Position numbers and translations under genes: made by a program. The notes under the pieces are model-generated. The model had not been told where the DNA came from, did not search any database, and saw nothing but the letters and a program-made list of their open reading frames with translations. A stretch of DNA of 52,300 nucleotides from JABAAI01 sp965242745 (GTDB lineage Bacteria > Spirochaetota > Leptospiria > Leptospirales > Leptonemataceae). Shown here one piece after another: positions 20,203 to 28,442 of the stretch. The stretch is taken from contig CBDETG010000022.1 of the NCBI GenBank assembly GCA_965242745.1, forward strand, positions 1-52,300. The letters run 5' to 3'. How positions within the stretch are numbered: position 1 is the first letter of the stretch; the number at the start of each line of letters is the position of its first letter.

Positions 20203-20208
20203 TATAAT
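20203..20208 (+). promoter_or_regulatory. Possible -10 box upstream of the ketosynthase operon
   Basis: TATAAT preceded by TGCGTA, 80 bases before the likely start of the ketosynthase. No good -35 is visible. The GCGTATATA core resembles the stretch before the array genes at 8.8-13.1 kb. Confidence 0.3.
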
Positions 20209-20287
20209 TTCTGTTTTTTGTCAAAAATTTACAATATCATGGCAAGAATTGCTTGCTTTTTTCACAAATTGCAGCTTTTGTACTCTT

Positions 20288-21562
20288 ATGGCCTTTTGGT
20301 TTTCATCTCAAAAAAATAAAAAAGATAACTATATTCCCGTAGTCACAGGGATAGGCATCATATCTCCTATAGGAGAAGGCGTGGACCAATGGTGGGAAAG
20401 ACTTTGCGCTGGTGCAAGCGGGATAGACACCATTACGCAATTTGACGCGTCTGCTTATCCTTGCAGCGCTGCGGCGGAAGTCAAAAACTGGGACCCTGCT
20501 AAATATATACCTGAGCGTTGGCGGCGTATGCTTTCGCGTGGATCGCAGTTTATCATCGCTGCCTTGGATCTTGCCAAATTGGATGCAAACATAGAATTCA
20601 CAGAGCCCTACAACACGGATGTCATCATTGGAGCTGGCTCTTCTGACTACAATGCTATGGAAACAGAAATGGCGCACAATCCAGATTTTGGTATAAACTA
20701 CGCTGAAGATCAAGAAGACTCCGCTTGGATATTCAAAACCATGCTGTCTGCGCCAGCAAGCCTTGTCAGCTACAGAGCAAAGACAAAAGGTTATGTTACA
20801 ACTCATGTTTCTGCTTGCGTAAGCGGCTTGGATGCTGTCAATGACGCCTCCAGGCGCATTGCGGAAGGACATGCTCATACCGTAATAACCGGAGGCGTAG
20901 ATACCTATGTCACTAAAGTCTTCCTGCAGGGTTTTTGTCATGCCAAGGCGCTTGCGCTGGACGATGGAGGAAATCCCAAGGAGGCAGTAAAGCCCTTTGA
21001 CTTAGAACGCACGAAGTCTGTCTTAGGGGAGGGCGCCTGCATTCTGATCCTAGAAGAAAAGAAGAGGGCGCAAAGCCGTCATGCGCGCATTTATGCTGAA
21101 GTCTTCCCTGGTAAGCAGGTCATAGAACATACCAACGTGGCCTTTACGCACGAAAAAAAAGGCAGTACCTGGTCTAAACTCATGGAAAACACGGCGGGGG
21201 AGGGAAGAGTGGACCACATCAATGCCCACGGGCCAGGTGACAAAATCGTAGATCGTATTGAAGCGCATGCTTTCAGAGAGGCCTTCGGAGCGCGCCTCCC
21301 AGGCATAAACATCACGTCCATTAAACCTACAACTGGTGGAGGCAATGCCTTTGCTTCCATGTGTCAGGTTGCAGCCACAGCCAAAGCTATCTATGAGCAG
21401 GCTGTTCCCCCTACAGCCAACTACAAAAACCCCGATCCAGAGCTGGAAGGCATTACTCCTGTAGAACATAAGGCAAAGTCTCTGCGTATACATAGGGCCC
21501 TTGTAAGCGCCCATGGCATGGGGGGTATGAATGCGACAAGCATTTTAGAAAAAACGAAATGA
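20288..21562 (+). CDS. Beta-ketoacyl-ACP synthase-like protein, second active-site His missing
   Basis: 424 residues from the ATG at 20288; a longer frame to 20249 uses TTG and adds nothing conserved. The thiolase-fold ketosynthase spans the whole chain (VTGIGIISPIG at 19-29). The nucleophilic cysteine is C177 (SACVSG) and the first catalytic histidine H314 (NAHG). The lysine is K346. Five residues on, where FabF-type enzymes have the second histidine (GH), this protein has glycine (TTGGGN, G351). It may therefore condense poorly, or act on an unusual substrate, or in priming. Its stop overlaps the next start by ATGA, so it is translationally coupled to the regulator and lies in an operon with a flavin halogenase. 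A fatty-acid-pathway role is less likely than secondary metabolism. Confidence 0.85.
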   Translation: MAFWFSSQKNKKDNYIPVVTGIGIISPIGEGVDQWWERLCAGASGIDTITQFDASAYPCSAAAEVKNWDPAKYIPERWRRMLSRGSQFIIAALDLAKLDANIEFTEPYNTDVIIGAGSSDYNAMETEMAHNPDFGINYAEDQEDSAWIFKTMLSAPASLVSYRAKTKGYVTTHVSACVSGLDAVNDASRRIAEGHAHTVITGGVDTYVTKVFLQGFCHAKALALDDGGNPKEAVKPFDLERTKSVLGEGACILILEEKKRAQSRHARIYAEVFPGKQVIEHTNVAFTHEKKGSTWSKLMENTAGEGRVDHINAHGPGDKIVDRIEAHAFREAFGARLPGINITSIKPTTGGGNAFASMCQVAATAKAIYEQAVPPTANYKNPDPELEGITPVEHKAKSLRIHRALVSAHGMGGMNATSILEKTK

Positions 21563-22905
21563 GCCCATATTTTCTAGCCCAGGCAGTTTGCACGCTCCTT
21601 CTTATCCTGCTTTTTGCCCTTTGCAGTTATCATCTTAAGAAGCTTTCTTCGCGGCCGCTTCGCCATAGCGCACAATTCTTTCTGCTGTCTGCTTTGCTTT
21701 ACAATAGCCTGCTTTCCATCGTGCGTATGCCTCAAGAAGACGTCCACTTGATCTATTTTATCTCTCAATGCATCTTTTTTAGCAGTCATACCAGCCTTTT
21801 GGGCTTGTTGTTATTTAGCATCTTCTTCCTAGACAAAGGCCAAGAGCTAAGAAGACCTCACTGCATTGCCTTGATACTTGTCACCTGCCTCTTGATGATC
21901 GCCTCTTTCGCGGGACATTTGACCTCTGGCATAGAGAAAATAGAGCAGCACTATAGGCCTATTGATGGCCCGCTGCGACCTGCTGCCAATGTTTTTTATC
22001 TTGTAGTACTGGCCTATCTGCTCTATCTTTTTATTTCTAGCTATAGGCGGAGCAGGGAAGGCTTTGTGCGCAAACAAATCGCTTTTGTAGGCGTTACAGT
22101 TTTTGTAAGCTTGGGGAGCGCTATTCTTTTTAATGGCATCATCCCAACCTTTTTGCGCAACTCGAACTATCATTTTGTCTCACAATTTGCTTTTGTGATT
22201 CTCGCCTATGTCTTTCTATTTTTGCATCTGCGTTATCAAAAATCCTTCGCTAGGCAGGCCTTAGACGAGCTGCTCAAGCTGCCATACTTCGCCACAATGG
22301 ATAACGTCATTATGTTCCAGCAGCTCCTGAATAGCTCTATACGCTATCTAAGCAATGGCCATACAAAGTGGGTAGAGCGTTTTGATTTTCGTTCTCCAGA
22401 GCACAAGGAGGTGCGGAGCTTTTATCTCAGCTCTACGCCTCCGGAGGCTCTCCAAAACGACAGCTTGCTAGAATACTTCCCAGCCAAGGCCTATATGGAG
22501 AGTATGGAACGTCTGGAGAAGGAAAACATTTCACTGGGCTTGCAAATCCAAATGGCTCATGAGCTGCTGCATGATTCTGTGCCGCTCAAAAAACTAATTG
22601 AGTACAAGAACTCTCTCTTTTCTGTAGAAGAAAGCCTGGGGTTAGGCCAAATACAAGCGAGACTTACTCCACTGGAGCACAGTGAGCGGCGCGAAGTCAT
22701 CAAGTATCTTTATAGAAATAACTATAATAAAGCAAGCACAGCCAAGCATTTAGGCATTACCTTGAATACCCTCAAGAAAAAGCTTAGCAAATACCATATC
22801 AAGATGCCGCAAGAAGATAGGGCCTTGCAAACTCTGAAGCTTCCAGATTTACGCTTTGCAGAGCAGAGCCCTAAGAAAAGCAAAAAGGGCGCAGCAAAGC
22901 CATAG
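21559..22905 (+). CDS. Seven-helix membrane protein with C-terminal Fis-type HTH
   Basis: 448 residues. The N-terminal half has about seven hydrophobic helices (near residues 3-25, 35-55, 65-90, 100-122, 140-160, 172-195, 205-222), like a 7TM sensor module. A cytosolic linker follows. The C-terminus (about 385-425: EVIKYLYRNNYNKASTAKHLGITLNTLKKKL) is a Fis-family helix-turn-helix. It is probably a membrane-bound one-component transcription regulator that senses an envelope or lipid signal. It overlaps the ketosynthase stop by four bases and precedes the halogenase, so it likely controls this operon. Direct fusion of a 7TM unit to a Fis HTH without kinase or AAA+ domain is unusual. Confidence 0.75.
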   Translation: MSPYFLAQAVCTLLLILLFALCSYHLKKLSSRPLRHSAQFFLLSALLYNSLLSIVRMPQEDVHLIYFISQCIFFSSHTSLLGLLLFSIFFLDKGQELRRPHCIALILVTCLLMIASFAGHLTSGIEKIEQHYRPIDGPLRPAANVFYLVVLAYLLYLFISSYRRSREGFVRKQIAFVGVTVFVSLGSAILFNGIIPTFLRNSNYHFVSQFAFVILAYVFLFLHLRYQKSFARQALDELLKLPYFATMDNVIMFQQLLNSSIRYLSNGHTKWVERFDFRSPEHKEVRSFYLSSTPPEALQNDSLLEYFPAKAYMESMERLEKENISLGLQIQMAHELLHDSVPLKKLIEYKNSLFSVEESLGLGQIQARLTPLEHSERREVIKYLYRNNYNKASTAKHLGITLNTLKKKLSKYHIKMPQEDRALQTLKLPDLRFAEQSPKKSKKGAAKP

Positions 22906-22951
22906 GGCTTCCGGCCTTTTCTTTGGATCACCTGCATTGCTGCTAATCACT

Positions 22952-24616
22952 ATGGAAGCGACTCTGCGAAAATTTGAAAGACATCTGCAAGAAGGACGAT
23001 GGAAAGAGCTTAGACGCTTCTATCCACCCTCAAATCGAAAAGAAGCAGGCTCAGATACATATTGCTATAACTCTGTGGGCATATTGGGTGGGGGCACTGC
23101 CGGCTATCTGAGCGCTATAGCTCTGAAGACTCAACTCCCACAGCTGGACCTCACGCTAATAGAATCGAGCCATATTCCTATTATTGGCGTAGGAGAAGCA
23201 ACAGTATCTCACTTTGTCCCCTTTTTACACGATTATCTAGGTCTGGACATCTTAGAGTTTTACAATAAGGCCCAGCCTAGCTGGAAGCAGGGCATACGCT
23301 TTGAATGGGGGCAGGCAGGAGATTATCATTTCAATTATACTTTCAGTCTTCCTGAATATGATATAGGATTTTTGGGCTCCATAGCCTGTGATGGTCATAT
23401 CAATTCGGCCAATTTGCAGTCTTTGCTTATGGATGCAAATCTTACTCCAGTTTTTCAGGCAAATGGCAGCAGCCATGCCTTTTTGGATTCCATACGTTTT
23501 GCCTATCATTTGGAAAATCGCAGCTTTGTTGCTTATTTAAGCGGGAAGGCCTTGGAATTAGGAGTCAAACATATAGATTGTAAGATCGTAGACAGCCAGT
23601 TAAAAGAAGATGGGGATGAGCTGGATTGTCTGATAGCGGAAGATGGTCAACGTTTCTCTTTTGATCTTTATATCGATTGCAGTGGCTTTCGCTCAAGCCT
23701 TCTGGAGAAAAAAATGCAGGCAGAATATATTAGCTTTGCTTCAAGTCTTTTTACAGATAGAGCTATCATAGGTACTGTAGAAAACGTGGATTGTATTAAG
23801 CCTTATACGACTGCAAGCACAATGCAAAGCGGCTGGTGTTGGAATATCCCTGTGCATGGAGAAGACCATATAGGCTACGTGCATTCCTCTTCTCATATCT
23901 CAGAAGACGAGGCCAGAGCAGAAATGCAAAGCTTCTACCCCAATGCTGTCTTAAAAGACAAAGCTATAGCTTTCCGCAGTGGGCGCCATAAAGAAATGTG
24001 GAAATCCAATGTCATAGCTGTTGGGAATAGCTATGGCTTTGTAGAACCTCTGGAATCTACAGGCCTTATTATGATAGCTGTAGAAATTGCTTCTTTCATA
24101 CACTTCTTCCCCCAGTCTAAGGCGGGTATAGATGTGAGTCGCAGGTCAGTCAATCAGATAGTAGGCAAATATTGGGATGACATACGTTGGTTTCTTTCCC
24201 TCCATTACAAATTCAATAAGAGATTAGATACTCCCTTTTGGAGAGATGCTCGTGAGAATACAAATATCTCCGGCATGGAGCATTTAGTTGAGCTCTACAA
24301 GGAAGCGGCCCCGCTGACAGCTAGAGGCATTAACGATGAGTTTTTTCCTGTTAGTATTTTTGGGGTACCCGGGGTGGATGTGATTCTTTCCGGGCAAAAA
24401 GTCCCTACCCAGCTTCTGCCCTTTTGCCATCAAGAGGAATGGCGGCAAAAAAAAGTCGATGCTCAGGCTTTGAAAAAATACGCCCTGCCACAAAAGGAAG
24501 CTCTGGAGCTGTTGAAAATAAAACCTGAGCTTTTACGTAAAATGACAGAGTCATCCCAAAGCTGGATAAAAAAAAGTTTCTTTTCACGCTGCACCCGCCG
24601 CTCACATGTATTATAG
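22952..24616 (+). CDS. Flavin-dependent tryptophan halogenase family protein
   Basis: 554 residues from the ATG at 22952. A longer frame starts inside the previous gene and its 32 extra residues are not conserved in character. The FAD-binding GILGGGTAGYL lies at 43-53 and GVGEAT at 79-84. A lysine sits at 112 (SWKQGIRFEW), where the family has its catalytic lysine. The halogenase signature WCWNIP is at 295-300, and the second FAD motif GNSYGFVEPLESTG at 358-371. All features of an active enzyme are present. The family halogenates tryptophan or other electron-rich aromatics, using FADH2 from a separate flavin reductase. No reductase or peptide-synthetase gene is nearby; the partner is the upstream ketosynthase, so a carrier-bound or polyketide-like substrate is possible. 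Confidence 0.9.
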   Translation: MEATLRKFERHLQEGRWKELRRFYPPSNRKEAGSDTYCYNSVGILGGGTAGYLSAIALKTQLPQLDLTLIESSHIPIIGVGEATVSHFVPFLHDYLGLDILEFYNKAQPSWKQGIRFEWGQAGDYHFNYTFSLPEYDIGFLGSIACDGHINSANLQSLLMDANLTPVFQANGSSHAFLDSIRFAYHLENRSFVAYLSGKALELGVKHIDCKIVDSQLKEDGDELDCLIAEDGQRFSFDLYIDCSGFRSSLLEKKMQAEYISFASSLFTDRAIIGTVENVDCIKPYTTASTMQSGWCWNIPVHGEDHIGYVHSSSHISEDEARAEMQSFYPNAVLKDKAIAFRSGRHKEMWKSNVIAVGNSYGFVEPLESTGLIMIAVEIASFIHFFPQSKAGIDVSRRSVNQIVGKYWDDIRWFLSLHYKFNKRLDTPFWRDARENTNISGMEHLVELYKEAAPLTARGINDEFFPVSIFGVPGVDVILSGQKVPTQLLPFCHQEEWRQKKVDAQALKKYALPQKEALELLKIKPELLRKMTESSQSWIKKSFFSRCTRRSHVL

Positions 24617-25286
24617 CAAGCGCAGGACAAAATTCAGATCTGCCGCAAGGCATGATTTCTCTACGCAATTGCATAAAGGGCTTGGCCGGCGTTTCCTCTC
24701 TTCTCCGCCTATCAGCTTGGCCCGCCCTAAGCAGGGAGAAAACTATGTCTTACACTATGGCATATATCCCAGTCCTTTTGGAGATTACCTGCTGGCATGT
24801 ACACAGTATCAGCAAATTTGCAAACTTGCCTTTATCGAAGCTTGGCAGCAAAAGCCTAATGCCAAAAACAAGCTGGGGATGCTTATCCAAGAGCTCAAAG
24901 CTGCGTGGCCTCAAGCTGAGCTTCTTCCTCATAGCAAAGCAAAGTTAGATATAGCCCGCAATATTTTTGGAGGCGCGTTTCATAAAAACAGCGGCAAGGA
25001 GAAGCTGCGCTTGCTGATTCCTGGAACAGCTTTCCAACACACAGTATGGACTGCGCTTAGCCGCATCCGCTCAGGAGAAGTCGCTTCATATGCGCAGCTG
25101 GCAGCCTTTATCAAAAAGCCTAAGGCTGTGCGCGCTGTAGCTAATGCCCTTGCCAAAAACCACGTTAGTTACCTTATACCTTGCCATCGCATTATTAGCC
25201 AAAGCGGCTATGTGCATCGCTACAGATGGGGGACAGAGCGTAAATTGGCCATGCTGCTAGCAGAGCATAAGGAATATCTAAGCTAA
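24606..25286 (+). CDS. ogt: Methylated-DNA--protein-cysteine methyltransferase
   Basis: 226 residues. It repairs O6-alkylguanine by transferring the alkyl group to its own cysteine. The C-terminal half holds the full signature: GTAFQHTVWTALSRIRSGEVASYAQLA, the VRAVANALAKN arginine-finger helix, and PCHRII with the acceptor cysteine at about 191. The N-terminal ribonuclease-like domain starts near residue 45 (VLHYGIYPSPFGDYLL); the basic 45 residues before it are not typical, so the true start may lie downstream. The ATG overlaps the halogenase stop by 11 bases. It is close to Ogt or the C-terminal half of Ada; no AdaA-type zinc domain is present. Confidence 0.9.
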   Translation: MYYSKRRTKFRSAARHDFSTQLHKGLGRRFLSSPPISLARPKQGENYVLHYGIYPSPFGDYLLACTQYQQICKLAFIEAWQQKPNAKNKLGMLIQELKAAWPQAELLPHSKAKLDIARNIFGGAFHKNSGKEKLRLLIPGTAFQHTVWTALSRIRSGEVASYAQLAAFIKKPKAVRAVANALAKNHVSYLIPCHRIISQSGYVHRYRWGTERKLAMLLAEHKEYLS

Positions 25287-25320
25287 AATTGCTGGAATGC
25301 GCAAAAGACGCCGTTAAGGT

Positions 25321-26124
25321 TTATTGCGGACCTGGAGTATGCTTTCGCTCCAAATGTAAAGGCAGCACAAGGAGCACCATAGTAGTTGCAGCAGGCACCA
25401 GGTAAAGGGAGCGTTCTGGATCAAGCCCCATACGGCAAAGAATCGCATCCATTAAGGCATAACCCAGACCATGCCCGCCGCCGGAAGTGTCTATATTTTC
25501 TATGAAAAAATACTCATGCCTGCCTGCAGTATAGTATTCCTTAAAGCGCTTACGCATAAACTGGATGCGCTTGACGTCTTCTTCACGTATGGGAGCGTGA
25601 TTGCTTACAGTGATCAGAAATTCGCTTCCTGTGGACTCCAGCTTGAACTGCACGTGAATTTTTAGTTCTTTCGCCATCTTTTTGATTTGCAATAAGGGCT
25701 GAAACTTGCGTTCTAAATGAATCCCATTATCTACATCCAGCGCTTTACTCCTGTGCATCACCTCTCTCTCCAGCTTATGCAGTTCAAATACTTGCTTACT
25801 GACGGCTTGTGGATCAGGTATTTTGGCTATCTGCTTTTCAAGCAGCACACTCTCCCCAGAATAGAAGACCTTCTCCAGCCAACTGTTGGCCTCTTGCACG
25901 CTTATATTGGGATTAGCCTCTATAAACTGTTTTCTGAGAATTTGCCAGAATAACAGGAATTTGTAGTTTGACTTAAAGGCGTTTTTTAAGAGCTCATCAC
26001 AAATCTGAAATATCAGGTCTTTTTCCCCAGTTAACCAGTCAGCTTGTATATGCGTATCTATCGTCTCCCTGATTTTGGCGATATCTTTAGTATTATAGGA
26101 AAAAAGAGAAAAAGAATGTGCCAT
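25321..26124 (-). CDS. HATPase-domain (histidine-kinase-like ATPase) protein
   Basis: 267 residues. A GHKL-type ATP-binding domain is suggested by ICDELLKNAFKSN at about 40-54 (N box, E-x3-N) and SGGGHGLGYAL at about 214-224 (G box). There is no phosphoacceptor histidine region, transmembrane segment or sensor domain, so it is not a complete sensor kinase. An anti-sigma-type or regulatory ATPase role is possible. It is a single gene, convergent with ogt (34 bases apart), and its divergent neighbour is the acyl-CoA dehydrogenase. Confidence 0.65.
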   Translation of the reverse strand: MAHSFSLFSYNTKDIAKIRETIDTHIQADWLTGEKDLIFQICDELLKNAFKSNYKFLLFWQILRKQFIEANPNISVQEANSWLEKVFYSGESVLLEKQIAKIPDPQAVSKQVFELHKLEREVMHRSKALDVDNGIHLERKFQPLLQIKKMAKELKIHVQFKLESTGSEFLITVSNHAPIREEDVKRIQFMRKRFKEYYTAGRHEYFFIENIDTSGGGHGLGYALMDAILCRMGLDPERSLYLVPAATTMVLLVLPLHLERKHTPGPQ

Positions 26125-26370
26125 AGAGAAACAAAGCCTAAAAATACAAACAACATATGAAAAACATAATTAAGAAGATATGGTACTTTTATAGTCATTT
26201 CTTGTCAAGTAAGTAATAGTGATCCTTCAGGCTGACTTTGATCCTTCAGTCTGACTTTAGGACACTTAGCATTGTCAAACCATCAATAAAATGCTTGTGT
26301 TATCAAAGGACCCCAGAAATCATGGACTCTTAGAAGGCCGAAGCATCTTGGGGAGGCCTTTCATTTTGCG

Positions 26371-26387
26371 CGCAGGCTTTGCCTGCG
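26371..26387 (+). promoter_or_regulatory. Palindromic operator upstream of acyl-CoA dehydrogenase
   Basis: CGCAGGC-TTT-GCCTGCG is a perfect 7-bp inverted repeat with a 3-base centre. It lies just upstream of TATAAT (26397..26402), in the -35 region, where a repressor would block RNA polymerase. Fatty-acid genes are often controlled by such FadR/TetR-type sites, but the regulator is unknown. Confidence 0.45.
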
Positions 26388-26396
26388 TAGTTTGTA

Positions 26397-26402
26397 TATA
26401 AT
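26397..26402 (+). promoter_or_regulatory. -10 box of the acyl-CoA dehydrogenase promoter
   Basis: A consensus TATAAT 17 bases before the ATG at 26420. The mRNA leader would be only about 10 bases, and GAGGT at 26406 may serve as ribosome-binding site. No consensus -35 is visible, which fits an activator- or operator-dependent promoter. Confidence 0.5.
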
Positions 26403-26419
26403 CTTGAGGTATTGTAAGC

Positions 26420-27598
26420 ATGAATGTAGGAACAGATTTGATTAGGTATAATGAGGCAGAGCTGGAGCTGCAGGCCTTAGTGCGGCAGTTGGCAGAAAAG
26501 GAAATCCTGCCTGTGCGTATGGAGCTAGATGAAAAAGCTGAGCATCCAAGCAAGATATTTGATAAGCTGCGGGAAGCGGGTCTTTTTGGCAGCCTCTTTG
26601 ATGAGCAGTATGGGGGCTTAGGCTTAGACATACGCGCTTCTTTGATACTTTGCGAAGAGCTTTCCCGGGTCTGCTTGGGCGTAGCTACTGCATTTTTTGT
26701 GACCAAGCTCGGCGCTTTGCCTTTAGAAATAGGAGGCACAGAAGAGCAAAGGAAAAAATGGATCCCCCCCCTGGCCAGCGGCGAGAAACTGGGCGCCTTT
26801 GGTTTAACAGAGCCCGGCGCTGGTTCTGACGTGCCTGCCCTGCAGACTTTTGCCCAAAAAAAGGGTGACCGTTATATTATCAATGGCACTAAGCAATGGA
26901 TATCAAATGCGGGGCGGGCTGATATCTATGCTGTTTTTTGTATGACAGATAAAAAGCGGGGGATGCGCGGGCTCTCCTGTTTCATGGTCGAGAAGGGAAC
27001 TAAGGGCCTTTCTTTTGGGAAGAAGGAAGATAAGCTGGGCATCCGCTGCTCGGAGACGCGCCAGCTCATATTTGAAGATTGTGAAGTGCCTGAGGATCAT
27101 CTAGTAGGTCTCAAGGAAAACTTGGGCTTTGTACAGGCCTTCCAGACCTTGAATGCCTCCCGCCCTGCTGTGGCTGCCTGCGCTGTAGGGCTTGCACAGG
27201 GCGCTTTTGATTGCGCGGTGAAATACGCTCGTCAACGGGAGCAGTTTGGAGTGAAAATAGCAAGCTTTCAGGCTGTGCAGCATATGCTTGCAGATATGGC
27301 TATGAAGATAGAGGCTTCCCGCCTATTGGTATATACGGCTGCTCAGAAGTGGATTACAAAAGCAAAGGACCTGGCTAAATTTTCTGCAATGGCGAAGTGT
27401 TTTGCCTCTGATTCTGCGATGGCAGTTGCAACGGATGCTGTGCAAATTTACGGTGGTTATGGCTACACGAAGGAATATCCTGTGGAGAAATATTTTCGTG
27501 ACGCTAAAATCTTACAGATATATGAAGGCACCAGCCAAATCCAGAAAAACGAGATTGCAGCTGGTTTGATCAAAGAGGCTGCAGGGTCCAAGTCTTAA
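26420..27598 (+). CDS. Acyl-CoA dehydrogenase
   Basis: 392 residues, the standard length. FAD-dependent alpha,beta-dehydrogenation of acyl-CoA, passing electrons to electron-transfer flavoprotein. It has the ACAD signatures: GAFGLTEPGAGSD at about 125-138, WISNAG near 160, the flavin-contact region RQREQFG near 270, and IYEGTSQIQ near the end, whose glutamate (about 377) is in the position of the catalytic base of short-chain enzymes. No ETF or thiolase gene is beside it; it appears to be a single transcription unit with its own operator and a likely terminator. Substrate chain length cannot be told from the sequence. Confidence 0.95.
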   Translation: MNVGTDLIRYNEAELELQALVRQLAEKEILPVRMELDEKAEHPSKIFDKLREAGLFGSLFDEQYGGLGLDIRASLILCEELSRVCLGVATAFFVTKLGALPLEIGGTEEQRKKWIPPLASGEKLGAFGLTEPGAGSDVPALQTFAQKKGDRYIINGTKQWISNAGRADIYAVFCMTDKKRGMRGLSCFMVEKGTKGLSFGKKEDKLGIRCSETRQLIFEDCEVPEDHLVGLKENLGFVQAFQTLNASRPAVAACAVGLAQGAFDCAVKYARQREQFGVKIASFQAVQHMLADMAMKIEASRLLVYTAAQKWITKAKDLAKFSAMAKCFASDSAMAVATDAVQIYGGYGYTKEYPVEKYFRDAKILQIYEGTSQIQKNEIAAGLIKEAAGSKS

Positions 27599-27624
27599 AA
27601 GACTCCGTCTACGGCTTGTCTTTT
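27597..27624 (+). terminator. Putative terminator after acyl-CoA dehydrogenase
   Basis: AAAAGAC and GTCTTTT pair across a 14-base loop and end in a run of five T. It overlaps the stop codon. The stem is AT-rich, so moderate strength. Confidence 0.4.
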
Positions 27625-27856
27625 TAGCGCTTGCGCCAATGCTATTGCCGGCGAGCTACGTATTTTTAGCTATACGAATATCATTAAGCAGCGCCATTGC
27701 TGAGAGCCGGGGCTGTGAGCGGCGCTTGTGGGCGCAGAGACTTGCAATGCTAAAAGCCCTATGATCAAGTTTTCAGGCTGAGCTTTTGACAAACTAGAAG
27801 CAATATAAGCCTTAGAGATGGGCGGCAGATAGAGAGGCCTAGAACAAGCAAGTCAG

Positions 27857-28432
27857 ATGTTTCCCCTTATAGACGCCTTCGGGCCCATTTTTTGGCCGCT
27901 TTTAGCCTGCTCTGTACTGGCCTGCACGCTTATCTTGGAACGCAGCATTTTTTACTACCGGGCATGGAAAAACAGAGAAGATACATACAGAAGCTTTGCT
28001 GCCTCCATGCAAAGCTGTCCTTCACAGACAAAAGAAATACGCGACGAAAGCGCGAAGCTTCAGCTTAGTGAACTCCAAGGCAGTTATACCAAAGGCTTAA
28101 AACTGCTGCGCGCTATTAGCAGCTTGAGCCCTGCTTTGGGCCTGCTGGGAACAATCTTAGGAGTCATCCAAGCCTTCCAGTCTATTGCCCATCACAGCGG
28201 CCCTGTTACGCCTAATCTTATTGCTGGAGGATTATGGCAGGCTATGCTGACAACCTGCCTGGGGCTTGGCATCGCTCTACCCTGCATGCTTATGAGCTAT
28301 CTCTTCCAATCTCTAAGCGAGCGCCAGCTTGGTGAATTGAGTAGACGTCTCAGTCACCTATCTCTGAGTCTGGAAATCAATAAGGGACAGGAAGGCGCCA
28401 AGGCTGTTTTACCTGCAGCAGAAAAGGGATGA
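27857..28432 (+). CDS. MotA/TolQ/ExbB-type proton channel
   Basis: 191 residues. Three membrane helices at about 8-25, 92-115 (LSPALGLLGTILGVIQAF, the family core) and 130-155. Proteins of this family use proton flow to power TonB, Tol or gliding machines together with an ExbD/TolR partner. No ExbD, TolR or TonB gene is adjacent; the next gene is on the opposite strand. It is shorter than typical ExbB (about 230). The partner must be encoded elsewhere. Confidence 0.85.
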   Translation: MFPLIDAFGPIFWPLLACSVLACTLILERSIFYYRAWKNREDTYRSFAASMQSCPSQTKEIRDESAKLQLSELQGSYTKGLKLLRAISSLSPALGLLGTILGVIQAFQSIAHHSGPVTPNLIAGGLWQAMLTTCLGLGIALPCMLMSYLFQSLSERQLGELSRRLSHLSLSLEINKGQEGAKAVLPAAEKG

Positions 28433-28442
28433 GGCGGCAAAG

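Noticed and set aside
24652..24948. 98-codon plus-strand gene overlapping ogt
   Set aside because: It is an out-of-frame shadow of the methyltransferase, whose motifs are intact.
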